Shown piece by piece: positions 16,422-27,332 of a stretch of 64,000 bases of DNA (its first letter is position 1; each line of letters begins with the position of its first letter). Source of the DNA: Nocardioides marinus (GTDB lineage Bacteria > Pseudomonadota > Alphaproteobacteria > Rhodobacterales > Rhodobacteraceae); contig JAHVJD010000006.1 in NCBI GenBank assembly GCA_019801415.1, positions 1 to 64,000 of the forward strand, read 5' to 3'. A model generated the notes under the pieces. It was not told the DNA's origin, searched no databases, and was given only the letters and a program-made list of their open reading frames with translations. Made by a program: the position numbers and the translations under genes.

Positions 16422-17189
16422 ATGTCCACCTTCCCCAGCACTCCCAGTTTCAGCCTTGAAGGCAAGAATGCCCTGATCGCCGGCGCCTCGTCGGGGATCG
16501 GAATGGCCTGCGCCGTTGCATTGGCTGAACACGGTGCTGAGGTCACCCTTGCAGCGCGTCGCACGGAGGCGCTGCAAACCATCGCGGCAGAAATGACCGC
16601 CCGCGGCTGGAAAGCACGCGTACTGCAGCTGGATGTCGCGGATGTCGAGGCAACGGCAGAAGCTGTCGCCGAAAATGGCCCCTTTGACATCCTTGTGAAC
16701 TCCGCCGGCCTTGCCCGCCACGGCAAGGCCGTGGAGACCGCGCCGGAGGATTTCGACGCGGTGATGGGCGTCAACGTCCGCGGCGCCTACTTCCTGACAC
16801 AGGCCGTGGCCAAGGGGCTGATCGCAGCGGGCCGTCCCGGTTCGCTCATCAACATCTCCAGCCAGATGGGCCACGTCGGCGGGCGCGAGCGCGCCGTCTA
16901 TTGCGCATCGAAATTCGCGGTCGAAGGCTTCACCAAGGCAATGGCGCTGGAATTCGGACCCGCGAAGATCCGCGTCAACACGGTCTGCCCGACCTTCATC
17001 CTCACCGATCTCACCCGGCCGACGTTTGACGATCCGGAAAAACGCGCCTGGGTGCTGGACAAGATCAAGCTGGGCCGCCCGGGCGAGGTCGAGGACATCA
17101 TGGGCGCGGTGGTCTACCTCGCGTCGGATGCCGCCAGCCTCGTCACCGGCACGGCGCTGATGGTCGACGGAGGTTGGACGGCAGACTGA
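16422..17189 (+). CDS. SDR-family NAD(P)-dependent oxidoreductase
   Basis: A 255-residue classical SDR. The cofactor motif is AGASSGIG near residue 20, NSAG is near 93, the active-site serine is in NISSQMGH, YCASK is near 160, and the end is LMVDGGWTAD. It is a paralogue of the SDR at 199-963, sharing QMGHVGG, DKIKLGR-type and GEVEDIMGAVVYLASDA segments. Thus each HisD/HpsN-like copy has an SDR partner. The ATG at 16422 lies two bases after the preceding TGA, and its own stop overlaps the LacI start (TGATG). Confidence 0.88.
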   Translation: MSTFPSTPSFSLEGKNALIAGASSGIGMACAVALAEHGAEVTLAARRTEALQTIAAEMTARGWKARVLQLDVADVEATAEAVAENGPFDILVNSAGLARHGKAVETAPEDFDAVMGVNVRGAYFLTQAVAKGLIAAGRPGSLINISSQMGHVGGRERAVYCASKFAVEGFTKAMALEFGPAKIRVNTVCPTFILTDLTRPTFDDPEKRAWVLDKIKLGRPGEVEDIMGAVVYLASDAASLVTGTALMVDGGWTAD

Positions 17190-18208
17190 TGGCAACGAGC
17201 AAGGTCACCTCACTGGACGTTGCCCGCCTTGCGGGTGTCAGCCAATCCGCGGTCAGCCGGGTGTTCACCCCCGGTGCCTCGGCTTCCAAGAAGACCATCG
17301 AAAAGGTCCGCAAGGCAGCCGAGCAACTGGGCTACCGGCCCAATGTTCTGGCCCGCGCCATGGTCTCCGGCAAAAGTGGCATCATCGGGCTGGTGGTGGC
17401 CTATCTCAACAACCAGTACTACCCCGAAGCGCTGGAAAAACTGACCAATGCCTTGCAGGAGCGCGGCTATCACGTGCTCGTCTTCCTCGCCTCCCACTCT
17501 GCGGGCAACATCGACACCGTGGTTGACGAAATCCTGGATTTCCAGGTCGACGGTATCATCGCCGCCTCGGTTGCGCTGTCCTCGGATCTCTCCGCCCGCT
17601 GCCAGGCGGCGGGCGTGCCGATGGTGCTGTTCAACCGGGCTCAGGACGATCCCTCGATGTCGGCGGTGACCTCCGACAATATCGCGGGCGGCCGCAAGGC
17701 GGCAGAATTCCTTCTGGCCGGCGGCCACAAGAAAATCGGTTATATCGCCGGTTGGGAAGGTGCCTCGACCCAGCGTGACCGCGAGGCGGGGTTTCTTTCC
17801 GCCCTGCAAGCCGCGGGGATGCCGCTGCACGCCCGCGAAGTCGGCAACTTCGTCACCGAAGAGACACAGGAAGCCACCCGCCGCATGTTCGCGCAGGATC
17901 CGCCCGATGCGGTGTTCGTCGCCAACGACCACATGGCAATCACGGTGATGGACACGCTGCGTTTTGAACTGGGCCTGCGAGTGCCCGAGGACGTCTCGGT
18001 CATCGGCTACGACGATGTGACCGTCGCCGCCTGGCCCACCTACAACCTCACCACCGTGCGGCAGCCCGCCAACCGCATGGTGGCCGAAACCGTCGACATC
18101 ATCCTGGCCAAGATCGAGGACGCCGAAGTGCGCCCGCGCCGGGTCGAGATCGACGGCCCACTTATTGTTCGCGGCTCCGCCCGCATACCTGAAGGATGGA
18201 AGACATGA
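17189..18208 (+). CDS. LacI-family transcriptional regulator
   Basis: A 339-residue LacI-type repressor. The helix-turn-helix is at residues 6-28 (TSLDVARLAGVSQSAVSRVF), followed by KKTIEKVRKAAEQLGYRPN and the hinge. The effector domain has SGIIGLVV, VDGIIAASV, TSDNIAGGRKAAEFL, KKIGYIAGW, AVFVANDHMAITVMD and DVSVIGYDDVTVAAWP. It lies inside the catabolic operon, coupled at both ends (TGATG with the SDR, ATGA with the next gene), so it would be induced with the pathway it probably controls. Its likely targets are the TGCA-n6-TGCA sites at 8875-8888 and 8928-8945. Confidence 0.9.
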   Translation: MATSKVTSLDVARLAGVSQSAVSRVFTPGASASKKTIEKVRKAAEQLGYRPNVLARAMVSGKSGIIGLVVAYLNNQYYPEALEKLTNALQERGYHVLVFLASHSAGNIDTVVDEILDFQVDGIIAASVALSSDLSARCQAAGVPMVLFNRAQDDPSMSAVTSDNIAGGRKAAEFLLAGGHKKIGYIAGWEGASTQRDREAGFLSALQAAGMPLHAREVGNFVTEETQEATRRMFAQDPPDAVFVANDHMAITVMDTLRFELGLRVPEDVSVIGYDDVTVAAWPTYNLTTVRQPANRMVAETVDIILAKIEDAEVRPRRVEIDGPLIVRGSARIPEGWKT

Positions 18209-19179
18209 AGGGATTTGACCCCAAGTTCAAGGATTTCCCCGATTACATCATTGGCATTACCAAAGAGATCTGGGAAGACCGCGGCATCGCCACGCTGCAC
18301 GACTACTACGCGCCGGACATCGTTGTACGCTCGCCTGCCTCGGTGGTGGTCGGCAACGAGGGCGTGATCGCCGCCACCATGGCGACGCTGGCCGAGTTCC
18401 CCGACCGTACCCTTCTGGGCGAGGACGTGATCTGGTCCGGCACACCCGAAGAGGGCATGCTGTCCTCGCACCGCCTGCTGTCCACCGCGACCCACCTGGG
18501 TGATGGTGTCTATGGCAAGGCCACCGGCAAGAAGCTCACCTACCGCATCATTGCCGACTGCCATGCGATCAACAATCAGATCAACGACGAATGGCTGATC
18601 CGCGACCAAGGCGCCATCGTGCGCCAGATGGGCTGGGACCCCAAGGACTACGCGCGCGACCTGATCGCGCGCGAGGGCGGGCCGGACAACTGCGTGCAGC
18701 CCTACACCCCGGCCAACGATCAGCCCGGCCCCTACAAGGGCCATGGCAATGACAACGAATGGGGTCAGAAATACGCCGATATCCTGACCCGGATCATGAA
18801 CGCCGACATGCGGGTGATCGAAAGCGAATACGACCGCGCGGTGCAGTCGGAATATCCCGGCGGCAGCACCGGCCACAGCTTCGGCCCGGTGGACCGCTTT
18901 TGGATGGGGCTGCGCGCCGCTTTCCCGAACGCCGAGTTCAAGATCCACCACCAGATCGGCCGCGACGACCCGATGATGCCGCCGCGCGCCGCGCTGCGCT
19001 GGACATTGCATGGCAAGCACGACGGCTGGGGCGCCTTTGGCAAGCCGACCGGCGCCGAGGTGTTTGTGCTGGGCGCCAGCCATGCCGAGTTCGGCCCCTG
19101 GGGCCTGCGCCGCGAGTACACGCTGTTCGACGAAACCTCGGTCTGGAAACAGATCCTGCTGCAGACGGGCGATCTCTGA
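18205..19179 (+). CDS. Large NTF2/SnoaL-like (ester cyclase-type) protein (4)
   Basis: A 324-residue protein with two NTF2/SnoaL-like regions. It is more distant from the other three and lacks their PTGK and THDG marks. The N-terminal half has WEDRGIATLHDYYAPDIVVRSP and VGNEGVIAATMATLAEFPD, the typical SnoaL/ester-cyclase opening. The C-terminal half has FWMGLRAAFPNAEFKIHH and ALRWTLHGKHDGWGAFGKPTG. I chose the ATG at 18205, which overlaps the LacI stop (ATGA) with GAAGGATGG upstream; an ATG at 18196 is also in frame but sits too close to the ribosome site. Function unknown. Confidence 0.78.
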   Translation: MKGFDPKFKDFPDYIIGITKEIWEDRGIATLHDYYAPDIVVRSPASVVVGNEGVIAATMATLAEFPDRTLLGEDVIWSGTPEEGMLSSHRLLSTATHLGDGVYGKATGKKLTYRIIADCHAINNQINDEWLIRDQGAIVRQMGWDPKDYARDLIAREGGPDNCVQPYTPANDQPGPYKGHGNDNEWGQKYADILTRIMNADMRVIESEYDRAVQSEYPGGSTGHSFGPVDRFWMGLRAAFPNAEFKIHHQIGRDDPMMPPRAALRWTLHGKHDGWGAFGKPTGAEVFVLGASHAEFGPWGLRREYTLFDETSVWKQILLQTGDL

Positions 19180-19296
19180 ATGAGGCCCGGTGCCTCTCCT
19201 CTGGACGCCAGTGAGGCGGCGCGGCGGTTTCACACCCACCGCGCCAGCCTGCGCGCCCGGCGGCTGAACAACCGCCCGCCCGGGCGTGCGGTCTGA
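19180..19296 (+). CDS. Possible small arginine-rich ORF, 38 residues
   Basis: An ATG directly abuts the preceding stop (TGA-ATG), giving a 38-residue Arg/Ala-rich frame (MRPGASPLDASEAARRFHTH...). It fills most of the 157-base gap before the bicupin gene. The position suits translational coupling, but no family is recognisable and GC-rich DNA often yields such frames by chance. Confidence 0.25.
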   Translation: MRPGASPLDASEAARRFHTHRASLRARRLNNRPPGRAV

Positions 19297-19336
19297 ACCC
19301 GCTGCATTCAACCCGGATTTTAAGAGGATACCAGAC

Positions 19337-20296
19337 ATGACCACACTTCAGGACCGCATCGTCCGCTACGGCGAGCTGAAACCCTGCAAAACCGCCTTCA
19401 TCGACGCCCACACCCCGGGCTCCGACCAGAAGGAGAACTTCACCATCATCGGCGGCGGCGTCAGCGAAAGCCCCGACCAGCACGTCCACATCACCGACCA
19501 GATCGGATTCAACATCGGCGCGGCCGGCCAGCCGCCGAAATGCCGCAACTCGCTGCACAGCCACACCACGGCCGAGGTCTTCTTCGTGCTGAAGGGGCGC
19601 TGGCGCTTCTTCTGGGGCCGCCACGGTGACGCAGGCGAATTCATCGCCGAGGAAGGCGACATCTTCAACATCCCCACCGGCATCTTCCGCGGCTTTGAAA
19701 ACGTCGGCACCGATTACGGGATGATCATGGCGATCCTCGGCGGCGACGATGCCGGCGGCGGCGTGACCTGGGCCCCCCAGGTGATCGAGGAAGCCAGCGC
19801 TCATGGGCTGGTGCTGGGCGAAAACGGCGTGCTCTACGACAGCAAGAAGGGACAGAGCCTGCCCGACGGCATCAAGCCGATGCCGCTGCTGACCGAGGAA
19901 CAGCTGAAGGCCTACCCGGAGGTGCCGGTGGAGAACGTGGTGCGGGACTACGTGGCGCGCTACTGGGACCTGATGGCGCTGGCAGCCAAAAAGCCCGCCA
20001 AGGTGATCGGCGCGGACGGGCTGCTGAAGGACCGTCCCGGCTTCGAGGTCGAATTCCTGACCCGCGGGTCGCTGGATGGCACCCCGGTGGCCTGCGAAAA
20101 GCCCAATGTGCTGATGCCGGTGCGCGGCCACTGGCAGCTGCGCACCGAGGGGCTCGACACCATCCTCAACCCCGGCGACACCGCGCTGCTGCTGCCCGGC
20201 GAGAGCTATCAGCTCGAACCGTCGATGACCGGCGAAGCCAGCCTCTACCGCGTGGTCGCAACCGACGATCCGGCCGGCGCCACCTGGCAAGGCTGA
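19337..20296 (+). CDS. Cupin-domain protein (bicupin)
   Basis: A 319-residue protein with two cupin barrels. The N-terminal barrel carries a metal-binding pattern, NSLHSHTTAEVFFVLKGRWRF, with His-x-His and a following Glu, then GDIFNIPTGIFRGFENVG. The C-terminal barrel (VLMPVRGHWQLRTEG, LNPGDTALLLPG) lacks the His pair, so it is probably structural. No signal peptide. The ATG at 19337 follows AAGAGGATA. In a catabolic operon such a protein could be a dioxygenase, isomerase or sugar-acid lyase-type enzyme. The exact reaction is not inferable. Confidence 0.82.
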   Translation: MTTLQDRIVRYGELKPCKTAFIDAHTPGSDQKENFTIIGGGVSESPDQHVHITDQIGFNIGAAGQPPKCRNSLHSHTTAEVFFVLKGRWRFFWGRHGDAGEFIAEEGDIFNIPTGIFRGFENVGTDYGMIMAILGGDDAGGGVTWAPQVIEEASAHGLVLGENGVLYDSKKGQSLPDGIKPMPLLTEEQLKAYPEVPVENVVRDYVARYWDLMALAAKKPAKVIGADGLLKDRPGFEVEFLTRGSLDGTPVACEKPNVLMPVRGHWQLRTEGLDTILNPGDTALLLPGESYQLEPSMTGEASLYRVVATDDPAGATWQG

Positions 20297-20354
20297 CCTC
20301 GCGCGGGGTGGCCCTTGGGCTGCCCCGCACCACCGCCCCTTCGGAGGAGACCGG

Positions 20355-21047
20355 ATGACCTCGCTTGTTCTGGTTCCGGGCATGATGTGTGACGCCCGGC
20401 TTTTCACCCCGCAGATCGCAGCGTTTTCCGCTCATCACGATCTGCATCTCGCCACTTTGACGCAGCCCGGCAGCATCAGCGACAAGGCGCGCGCCATTCT
20501 CGACACTGCGCCGCCGCGTTTTGCCCTGTGCGGCCTGTCGATGGGCGGCATCGTCGCAATGGAAGTCCTGCGCCAGGCACCTGACCGGGTCAATCGTATT
20601 GCGCTGCTGGACACCAACCCGCTGGCCGAGAAGGACGAGGTCAAGGAACGACGCCAGCCGCAGATGGCAGAGGTGCGCGCGGGCGGGCTGGCTTCGGTGA
20701 TGCAGCAGCAGGTCATGCCCAACTACCTGTCGCCGTCACATGAGATGCCGGAGGTTCTGGACCTCTGCCTGGACATGGCGCTGGCGCTTGGGCCGGATGT
20801 GTTTCTGGACCAGTCCGAAGCGCTCATGGCCCGGCCCGACCAGACCGAAACGCTCGCCTCGGCCGATCTGCCTACCCTGGTGCTGTGCGGCCGTGACGAC
20901 CAGCTGTGCCCCTTGGAACGGCATGAGCTGATGGCCGGGCTGATCCCCGGCGCGACACTGGAAATCATCGAGGGCGCGGGTCATCTGACCACGCTCGAAC
21001 AGCCCGAACACACCAATGCAGCGCTGGCGCGCTGGCTGGAGGCCTGA
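20355..21047 (+). CDS. Alpha/beta hydrolase
   Basis: A 230-residue alpha/beta-hydrolase-fold enzyme. The nucleophile elbow is GLSMGG near residue 58, the acid Asp is probably in LCGRDDQLCP, and the catalytic His is in GAGHLTTLEQPE near the C-terminus. There is no lid insertion of note and no signal peptide, so it is a cytoplasmic esterase or C-C hydrolase. GGAGGAGACCGG precedes the ATG at 20355, and the stop overlaps the next start (TGATG). It is near the end of the operon, so it may open an ester or lactone formed earlier. Confidence 0.85.
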   Translation: MTSLVLVPGMMCDARLFTPQIAAFSAHHDLHLATLTQPGSISDKARAILDTAPPRFALCGLSMGGIVAMEVLRQAPDRVNRIALLDTNPLAEKDEVKERRQPQMAEVRAGGLASVMQQQVMPNYLSPSHEMPEVLDLCLDMALALGPDVFLDQSEALMARPDQTETLASADLPTLVLCGRDDQLCPLERHELMAGLIPGATLEIIEGAGHLTTLEQPEHTNAALARWLEA

Positions 21048-21742
21048 TGGACGCTTCGCTTCTGAAACTGCTGAAATCCGTCGACACACCGACCGTCTGC
21101 AACGCCATTGAGGTGGCGCAGGGCAAGCGCGGCTTCGATGCCTTCACCCGCGGCACCATGCTGTGTTCCGACCCGGATGCCGGGGCGATGGTCGGCTACG
21201 CGCGCACCGCCAAGATCGCCGCCGTGAACCCATCGGAGGAACCGTCTGAGGTGATCCGCAAGCGCCGGATGGAATACTACCGGCACATGGCCACGGCTTC
21301 CGGCCCTGCCGTCACCGTGGTCGAGGATCTGGATTACCCCGAGTGCATCGGCGCGTACTGGGGGGAGATCAACACCACCGTCCACAAGGGCTTTGGCATC
21401 AGCGGCGCCCTGACCAACGGCGTGATGCGCGATCTTGGCGACCTGCCCGCGGACTTCCCGGTCGTGGCCGGGTCCATCGGCCCCAGCCATGGTTTCGTGC
21501 ACGTGCGCGAGGTCGCAACCCCAGTCTCCATCTTTGGACTGACCATCCATGACGGCGACCTGGTGCATGCCGACCGCCATGGCGCATTGGTGATCCCGAC
21601 CGAGGTGGTGCCAGACCTAGAACGGGCGATTCAGAAACTTCTGGAGACCGAAAAACTGGTGTTGGAGCCAGCCCGCCAACCCGGTTTCGATTTTGATGCC
21701 TTTGAGCGTGCCTGGCAGGCCTTTGAGGCTGCGCGCACCTAA
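21047..21742 (+). CDS. RraA-like / 4-hydroxy-4-methyl-2-oxoglutarate aldolase family protein
   Basis: A 231-residue RraA-fold protein. Family marks are DTPTVCNAIE at the start, GAYWGEINTTVHKGFGISGALTNGVMRDL in the centre (the Gly-rich loop and conserved Arg-Asp), and GDLVHADRHGALVIP near the end. This fold serves as class II pyruvate aldolases/oxaloacetate decarboxylases and as RNase E inhibitors. The metabolic context favours an aldolase or decarboxylase that releases pyruvate. It is the last gene of the operon, coupled to the hydrolase gene, and a strong terminator follows 40 bases later. Confidence 0.85.
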   Translation: MDASLLKLLKSVDTPTVCNAIEVAQGKRGFDAFTRGTMLCSDPDAGAMVGYARTAKIAAVNPSEEPSEVIRKRRMEYYRHMATASGPAVTVVEDLDYPECIGAYWGEINTTVHKGFGISGALTNGVMRDLGDLPADFPVVAGSIGPSHGFVHVREVATPVSIFGLTIHDGDLVHADRHGALVIPTEVVPDLERAIQKLLETEKLVLEPARQPGFDFDAFERAWQAFEAART

Positions 21743-21781
21743 ACCTCAACGAAACACGCGCTGGCCAATCACGACCAGCGA

Positions 21782-21819
21782 GGCTGAAGCCCGGTTCGGG
21801 CTTCAGCCTTTTCTTTTTT
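21782..21819 (+). terminator. Rho-independent terminator
   Basis: A perfect 12-bp stem, GGCTGAAGCCCG / CGGGCTTCAGCC, with a GTT loop is followed by TTTTCTTTTTT. It closes the plus-strand operon and faces the convergent hut operon. Confidence 0.92.
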
Positions 21820-21823
21820 AACG

Positions 21824-23502
<1,679 letters not shown>

Positions 23503-23506
<4 letters not shown>

Positions 23507-24288
23507 GCTGCGGGCCTCCAGTTTTTGAGATCAGTCAGAATTTGGGTGAGATGGGCGCGCAGTTTGTCTGCGCGCTCGGGAAGATAGGACCAGGGCGGGC
23601 TTTCCTGGCAGTAGGTCGCCTGCGCCAGCTCCATCTGGATCGCGTGCAGGCCCTCCGCCGGGCGGCCATAGTGGCGGGTGGTCCAGCCGCCCTTGAAACG
23701 GCCGTTCAGCACCGAGGTATACCCCTCTGCCGCTTCGCAGCGGGCCACGGTCATCGCCTCAATCGCGGGATCGCAGGTCGCGCCCATGTTGGTGCCGATG
23801 CTGAAATCCGGCAGCCGCCCCTCGAACAGGAACGGAATGTCACCCCGGATCGAATGGCAATCGTACAGGATGGCAAAGCCGTGGATTGCCTTTACCCGCT
23901 CCAGCTCAGCCGCCAGCGCGGCGTGATAAGGCGCGTGATAGGTCTCGCGGCGGCGGGAGATCTCCGCCTCGTCCGGTTCCTGCCCATCAAGCCAGATCGG
24001 CAGCCCGTCGAAATCGGTGAGCGGCACAAGCGTCGTGGTGTTCTGTCCCGGATACAGGCTGACACCGGCCGGGTCTCGATTGGCGTCGATCACATAGCGA
24101 TGGATGGGCGTGCGCACCGTGGTCACGTCGTCCGTCAAACCATCGTAAAGATCATGGATATGCCAGTCAGTATCCGCCAGCGCGCGGCCGGTCCCGTTCA
24201 GGCGTTCCCAAACCTCTGGCGGCACATCGGTGCCGGTGTGGGGCAGCCCTAAAACCAGCGGCGAGTTACCTTTGCGAACTTCGATCAT
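23503..24288 (-). CDS. hutG: N-formylglutamate deformylase
   Basis: A 261-residue N-formylglutamate amidohydrolase. Family features are [17 protein letters not shown], the metal-site [50 protein letters not shown], and [13 protein letters not shown]. It removes formate from N-formylglutamate to give glutamate. This type implies the five-step histidine route via a HutF deiminase, but no hutF lies in the window. The start and stop overlap hutH and hutU, so the operon is tightly coupled. Confidence 0.93.
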
Positions 24289-25808
24289 GCCGCAACCTCC
24301 ACGCCAGCCGCTGCCGCAACACGTCCCTCGCGGACCATGGCGCTGGCGGCCTCGATATCCGGCGCCAGATAGCGGTCATCCCCCAGCGGCGGAATGTCGG
24401 CGCGCAGCAGCCCCAAGACATCCTGCAACCGCTCGGAGGTCTGCAACGGAGCGCGGGCCTCAACACCTTGTGCGGCGCACAGCATTTCAACGCCGAGGAT
24501 GACCGACAGGTTGGCAGTCATCTTGGCCAGCCGCAGCGCGCCATGTGCAGCCATCGAGACGTGGTCCTCCTGGTTGGCGGATGTCGGAGTGGAATCCGTC
24601 ACGCAAGGATTGGCCAGATGCTTGTTCTCGCTCATCAGCGCCGCGGTGGTCACTTCGGCAATCATGAAGCCAGAGTTCAGCCCCGGGTTGGGGGTCAGGA
24701 ACGGTGGCAGGTCATGGCTCAACGTCGGGTCCACCATCAGCGCCACCCGGCGCTGCGCAATCGCGCCGATCTCGGCCACTGCCAGCGCGATCTGATCGGC
24801 GGCAAAGCCCACGTATTCCGCATGGAAGTTGCCGCCCGACACGATGCGCCCCTCGTCCACCAGAACCAGCGGATTGTCGGTGACGGCATTTGCCTCGATC
24901 TCCAGTGTCTTGGCAGCCATCCGCAGCACGTCCAACGCCGCACCCACAACCTGAGGTTGACAACGGATGCAATAGGGATCCTGCACGCGGCTGTCGCCTT
25001 CGCGGTGGCTTTCGCGGATTTCCGATCCAGCCATGATGGCACGCATCTCGCGCGCCACATCGATCTGCCCGGCGTGACCGCGCAACGTGTGAATATCAGC
25101 GACCAACGGCGCCGTGGAGCCCATGATCGCATCCGTGCTAAGCGCCGAAATCACGATCGAGGCCTCAGCCATGCGCCAGGCATCAAACAGCCCAGCCAAC
25201 GCACAGGCCGTGGAAAACTGCGTGCCGTTGATAAGACCCAGCCCCTCTTTCGGACCCAGCTCGATTGGTTGCATTCCGGCCTTCTTCAGCGCCTCCGCAC
25301 TGGGCATGCGGACGCCCTCATAAGTCGCCTCCCCTGCCCCGATCATCGCGGCCGCCATATGGGCCAACGGTGCCAGATCGCCCGACGCCCCGACCGACCC
25401 CTGCGACGGCACCACCGGCACCACGCCGCGTTCCAGCATCTGCTCGATCTGCTCGATCACCAGCCAGCGTACGCCGGATGCGCCGCGCCCCATGGACAAG
25501 AGTTTCAAGGTCATCATCAGCCGCGTCTTGTCTTCTGACAACGGCTCCCCGACCCCACAGCAATGCGACAGGATCAAATTGCGCTGCAGCGTCGCCGTGT
25601 CTTCGGGCGCAATCTTGGTCGAGGCCAACTTGCCGAAGCCCGTGTTGATACCATAGACGGCAGTCTCGCCCGCTGCAGCCTCGGCCACCATTCTGGCCGC
25701 GGCCTCAACCGGCGCACGGGCGCTGTCGTCCAGCCGCGCCGGGGTCAGGTTTCGGTAGACGTCCTGCAGGGTGGCAAGCGTTACCGTTCCGGGGATCATG
25801 TTGATCAT
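24285..25808 (-). CDS. hutH: Histidine ammonia-lyase
   Basis: A 507-residue lyase. The Ala141-Ser142-Gly143 triad in [14 protein letters not shown] cyclises to the MIO cofactor. The catalytic Tyr is in the [13 protein letters not shown] segment, and the [13 protein letters not shown]-type segment (QDPYCIRC) is present. It converts histidine to urocanate and ammonia. The ATG at 25808 overlaps the hutI stop (ATGA); MIPGTV at 25799 is an alternative start. Second gene of hutIHGU. Confidence 0.97.
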   Translation of the reverse strand: MINMIPGTVTLATLQDVYRNLTPARLDDSARAPVEAAARMVAEAAAGETAVYGINTGFGKLASTKIAPEDTATLQRNLILSHCCGVGEPLSEDKTRLMMTLKLLSMGRGASGVRWLVIEQIEQMLERGVVPVVPSQGSVGASGDLAPLAHMAAAMIGAGEATYEGVRMPSAEALKKAGMQPIELGPKEGLGLINGTQFSTACALAGLFDAWRMAEASIVISALSTDAIMGSTAPLVADIHTLRGHAGQIDVAREMRAIMAGSEIRESHREGDSRVQDPYCIRCQPQVVGAALDVLRMAAKTLEIEANAVTDNPLVLVDEGRIVSGGNFHAEYVGFAADQIALAVAEIGAIAQRRVALMVDPTLSHDLPPFLTPNPGLNSGFMIAEVTTAALMSENKHLANPCVTDSTPTSANQEDHVSMAAHGALRLAKMTANLSVILGVEMLCAAQGVEARAPLQTSERLQDVLGLLRADIPPLGDDRYLAPDIEAASAMVREGRVAAAAGVEVAA

Positions 25809-27040
25809 TGTGCGCCCTCATAAATACGGGTGTGAAGCGGATTGAAGCCCATGCGGTAAGCCAGCTCTGCCGGGGTCGCGACATCCCAGATTGCCAGATC
25901 CGCGCGCATACCTGCCTTGATCTGGCCGCGGTCCGTCAGTCCCAGCGCACGCGCGGCGTTGCGGGTAACGCCGACGAGGGCTTCCTCCGGTGTCATGCGG
26001 AACAGGGTGCAGCCCATGTTCATTGTCAGCAGCAAGGAAGTGAGCGGCGATGAGCCAGGGTTGCAATCGGTGGCCAGCGCCATCGGCACGCCGTGCTTGC
26101 GGAAGTGCTCGATCGGCGGCATCTGGGTTTCGCGAATGGTGTAGAATGCCCCTGGAAGGATCACCGCGACCGAGCCGCTGTCCGCCATCGCGCGGGCGTC
26201 GTCCTCGTTGGCGTATTCCACGTGATCGACTGACAATGCGCCATACTGAGCCGCTAGCGCAGTGCCGCTCTGATGACTCAGCTGTTCGGCATGCAGTTTC
26301 ACCGGCAGCCCCAGTTCCTGCGCCACCTTGAACACCCGTTCGATCTGCGCGGGCGCGAAGGCGATATTTTCGCAGAAACCGTCGACCGCATCGACGAGAC
26401 CCTCGGCATGGGCCGCGCGGAGGGCGGGAATGCAGACCTCGTCGATGTATTCGTCGTCCCGCCCCTTGAATTCCGCCGGGGTGGCATGGGCGCCAAGGAA
26501 AGTTGTCTTGATGGTCACCGGGCGCAATTCGCCCAGACGGCGGGCGGCGCGCAGCATGTTCAACTCGGTCTTAAGATCCAGCCCGTAGCCGGATTTTACT
26601 TCGACAACAGTGGCACCCTCAGCAATCAGAGCATCCAACCGTGGCAAGGCTTCGGCGATAAGGTCTTCCAGTGAAGCGGTACGGGTTGCCGTCACGGTCG
26701 AGACGATGCCGCCCCCTGCCCTCGCGACTTCTTCATAGGACGCGCCATTCAGGCGCATTTCGAATTCCATCGCGCGGTTGCCGCCGAAGACGATATGGGT
26801 GTGGCAGTCGATCAAACCCGGCGTTACCAGCCGTCCGCCGAGATCCCGTTGCGGCCAGGTAGAATTGTCAGCTGACAATTCGGAACGAGGTCCAACCCAG
26901 GCGATCTTACCTTGGGAAACGGCAACTGCACCATCGTCAATCACGCCATAAGGAGCGACGTCACCTTTCGCCGGTTCCACCATCGTTGCCAACCTTGCCC
27001 CTGTCAGAACGTAGCTATCCGTCATTTTTTCGCTGGTCAC
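25805..27040 (-). CDS. hutI: Imidazolonepropionase
   Basis: A 411-residue amidohydrolase-superfamily enzyme. His80 and His82 in [10 protein letters not shown] are metal ligands. Further marks are [27 protein letters not shown] and ATDCNPGS. It opens imidazolone propionate to formiminoglutamate. I read a GTG start at 27040, because GGGGAG lies ten bases upstream; the ATG at 27025 lacks a ribosome site. First gene of the hut operon. Residues ELSADNS (54-60) are encoded by a 20-bp perfect palindrome identical in core to the parS-like sites beside repC. Confidence 0.95.
   Translation of the reverse strand: MTSEKMTDSYVLTGARLATMVEPAKGDVAPYGVIDDGAVAVSQGKIAWVGPRSELSADNSTWPQRDLGGRLVTPGLIDCHTHIVFGGNRAMEFEMRLNGASYEEVARAGGGIVSTVTATRTASLEDLIAEALPRLDALIAEGATVVEVKSGYGLDLKTELNMLRAARRLGELRPVTIKTTFLGAHATPAEFKGRDDEYIDEVCIPALRAAHAEGLVDAVDGFCENIAFAPAQIERVFKVAQELGLPVKLHAEQLSHQSGTALAAQYGALSVDHVEYANEDDARAMADSGSVAVILPGAFYTIRETQMPPIEHFRKHGVPMALATDCNPGSSPLTSLLLTMNMGCTLFRMTPEEALVGVTRNAARALGLTDRGQIKAGMRADLAIWDVATPAELAYRMGFNPLHTRIYEGAQ
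26862..26881. repeat. parS-like palindrome inside hutI
   Basis: GAATTGTCAGCTGACAATTC is a perfect 20-bp palindrome containing the TTGTCAGCTGACAA core found twice beside repC. Its location within coding sequence shows the motif is selected for itself. Likely bound by RepB. Confidence 0.75.
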
Positions 27041-27094
27041 GACACTGCGACTCCCCTGTTGACACGCTCCCCATTAAACTACGAAAAAAAGATG

Positions 27095-27110
27095 TTATGT
27101 CTAGTCATAA
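27095..27110. promoter_or_regulatory. Candidate GntR/HutC-type operator upstream of hutI
   Basis: TTATGTCTAGTCATAA is a 16-base near-palindrome (TTATG-n-CTAG-n-CATAA) 55 bases upstream of the hutI start. The CTAG centre is compatible with GntR-family sites; no hutC gene lies in the window. Confidence 0.45.
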
Positions 27111-27254
27111 AAGTCGTGGTCGAAGTTTGACACGCTGACATCAAGTTTTGGCTCTCAGAGGACGTCCTAAACCGCCTGATGAGGACTACGACGAGCTATT
27201 TCGTGTCTCTCTTTTCTGTGTGATCAAGACGCGCGTACGACAGACCCCCAGAAG

Positions 27255-27268
27255 TTGTCAGCTGACAA
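27255..27268. repeat. parS-like palindrome
   Basis: TTGTCAGCTGACAA is a perfect 14-bp palindrome between hutI and repC. Together with identical cores at 26865-26878 and 27333-27346 it forms the probable centromere of the replicon. Confidence 0.8.
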
Positions 27269-27332
27269 TTTGCAAAGCGGCGCATGAGCTAACCATCAGG
27301 TAAACGCTTCCCGGGGCATGCAACCAACTCAG

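Noticed and set aside
18938-20407. 489-residue frame opposite the bicupin gene
   Set aside because: Shadow frame of high GC content; the bicupin has clear motifs and a ribosome site.
27160-27300. Open frame without start (RGRPKPPDEDYDEL...) between hutI and repC
   Set aside because: No start codon and no identifiable homologue; could be decayed DNA, but I cannot show it.
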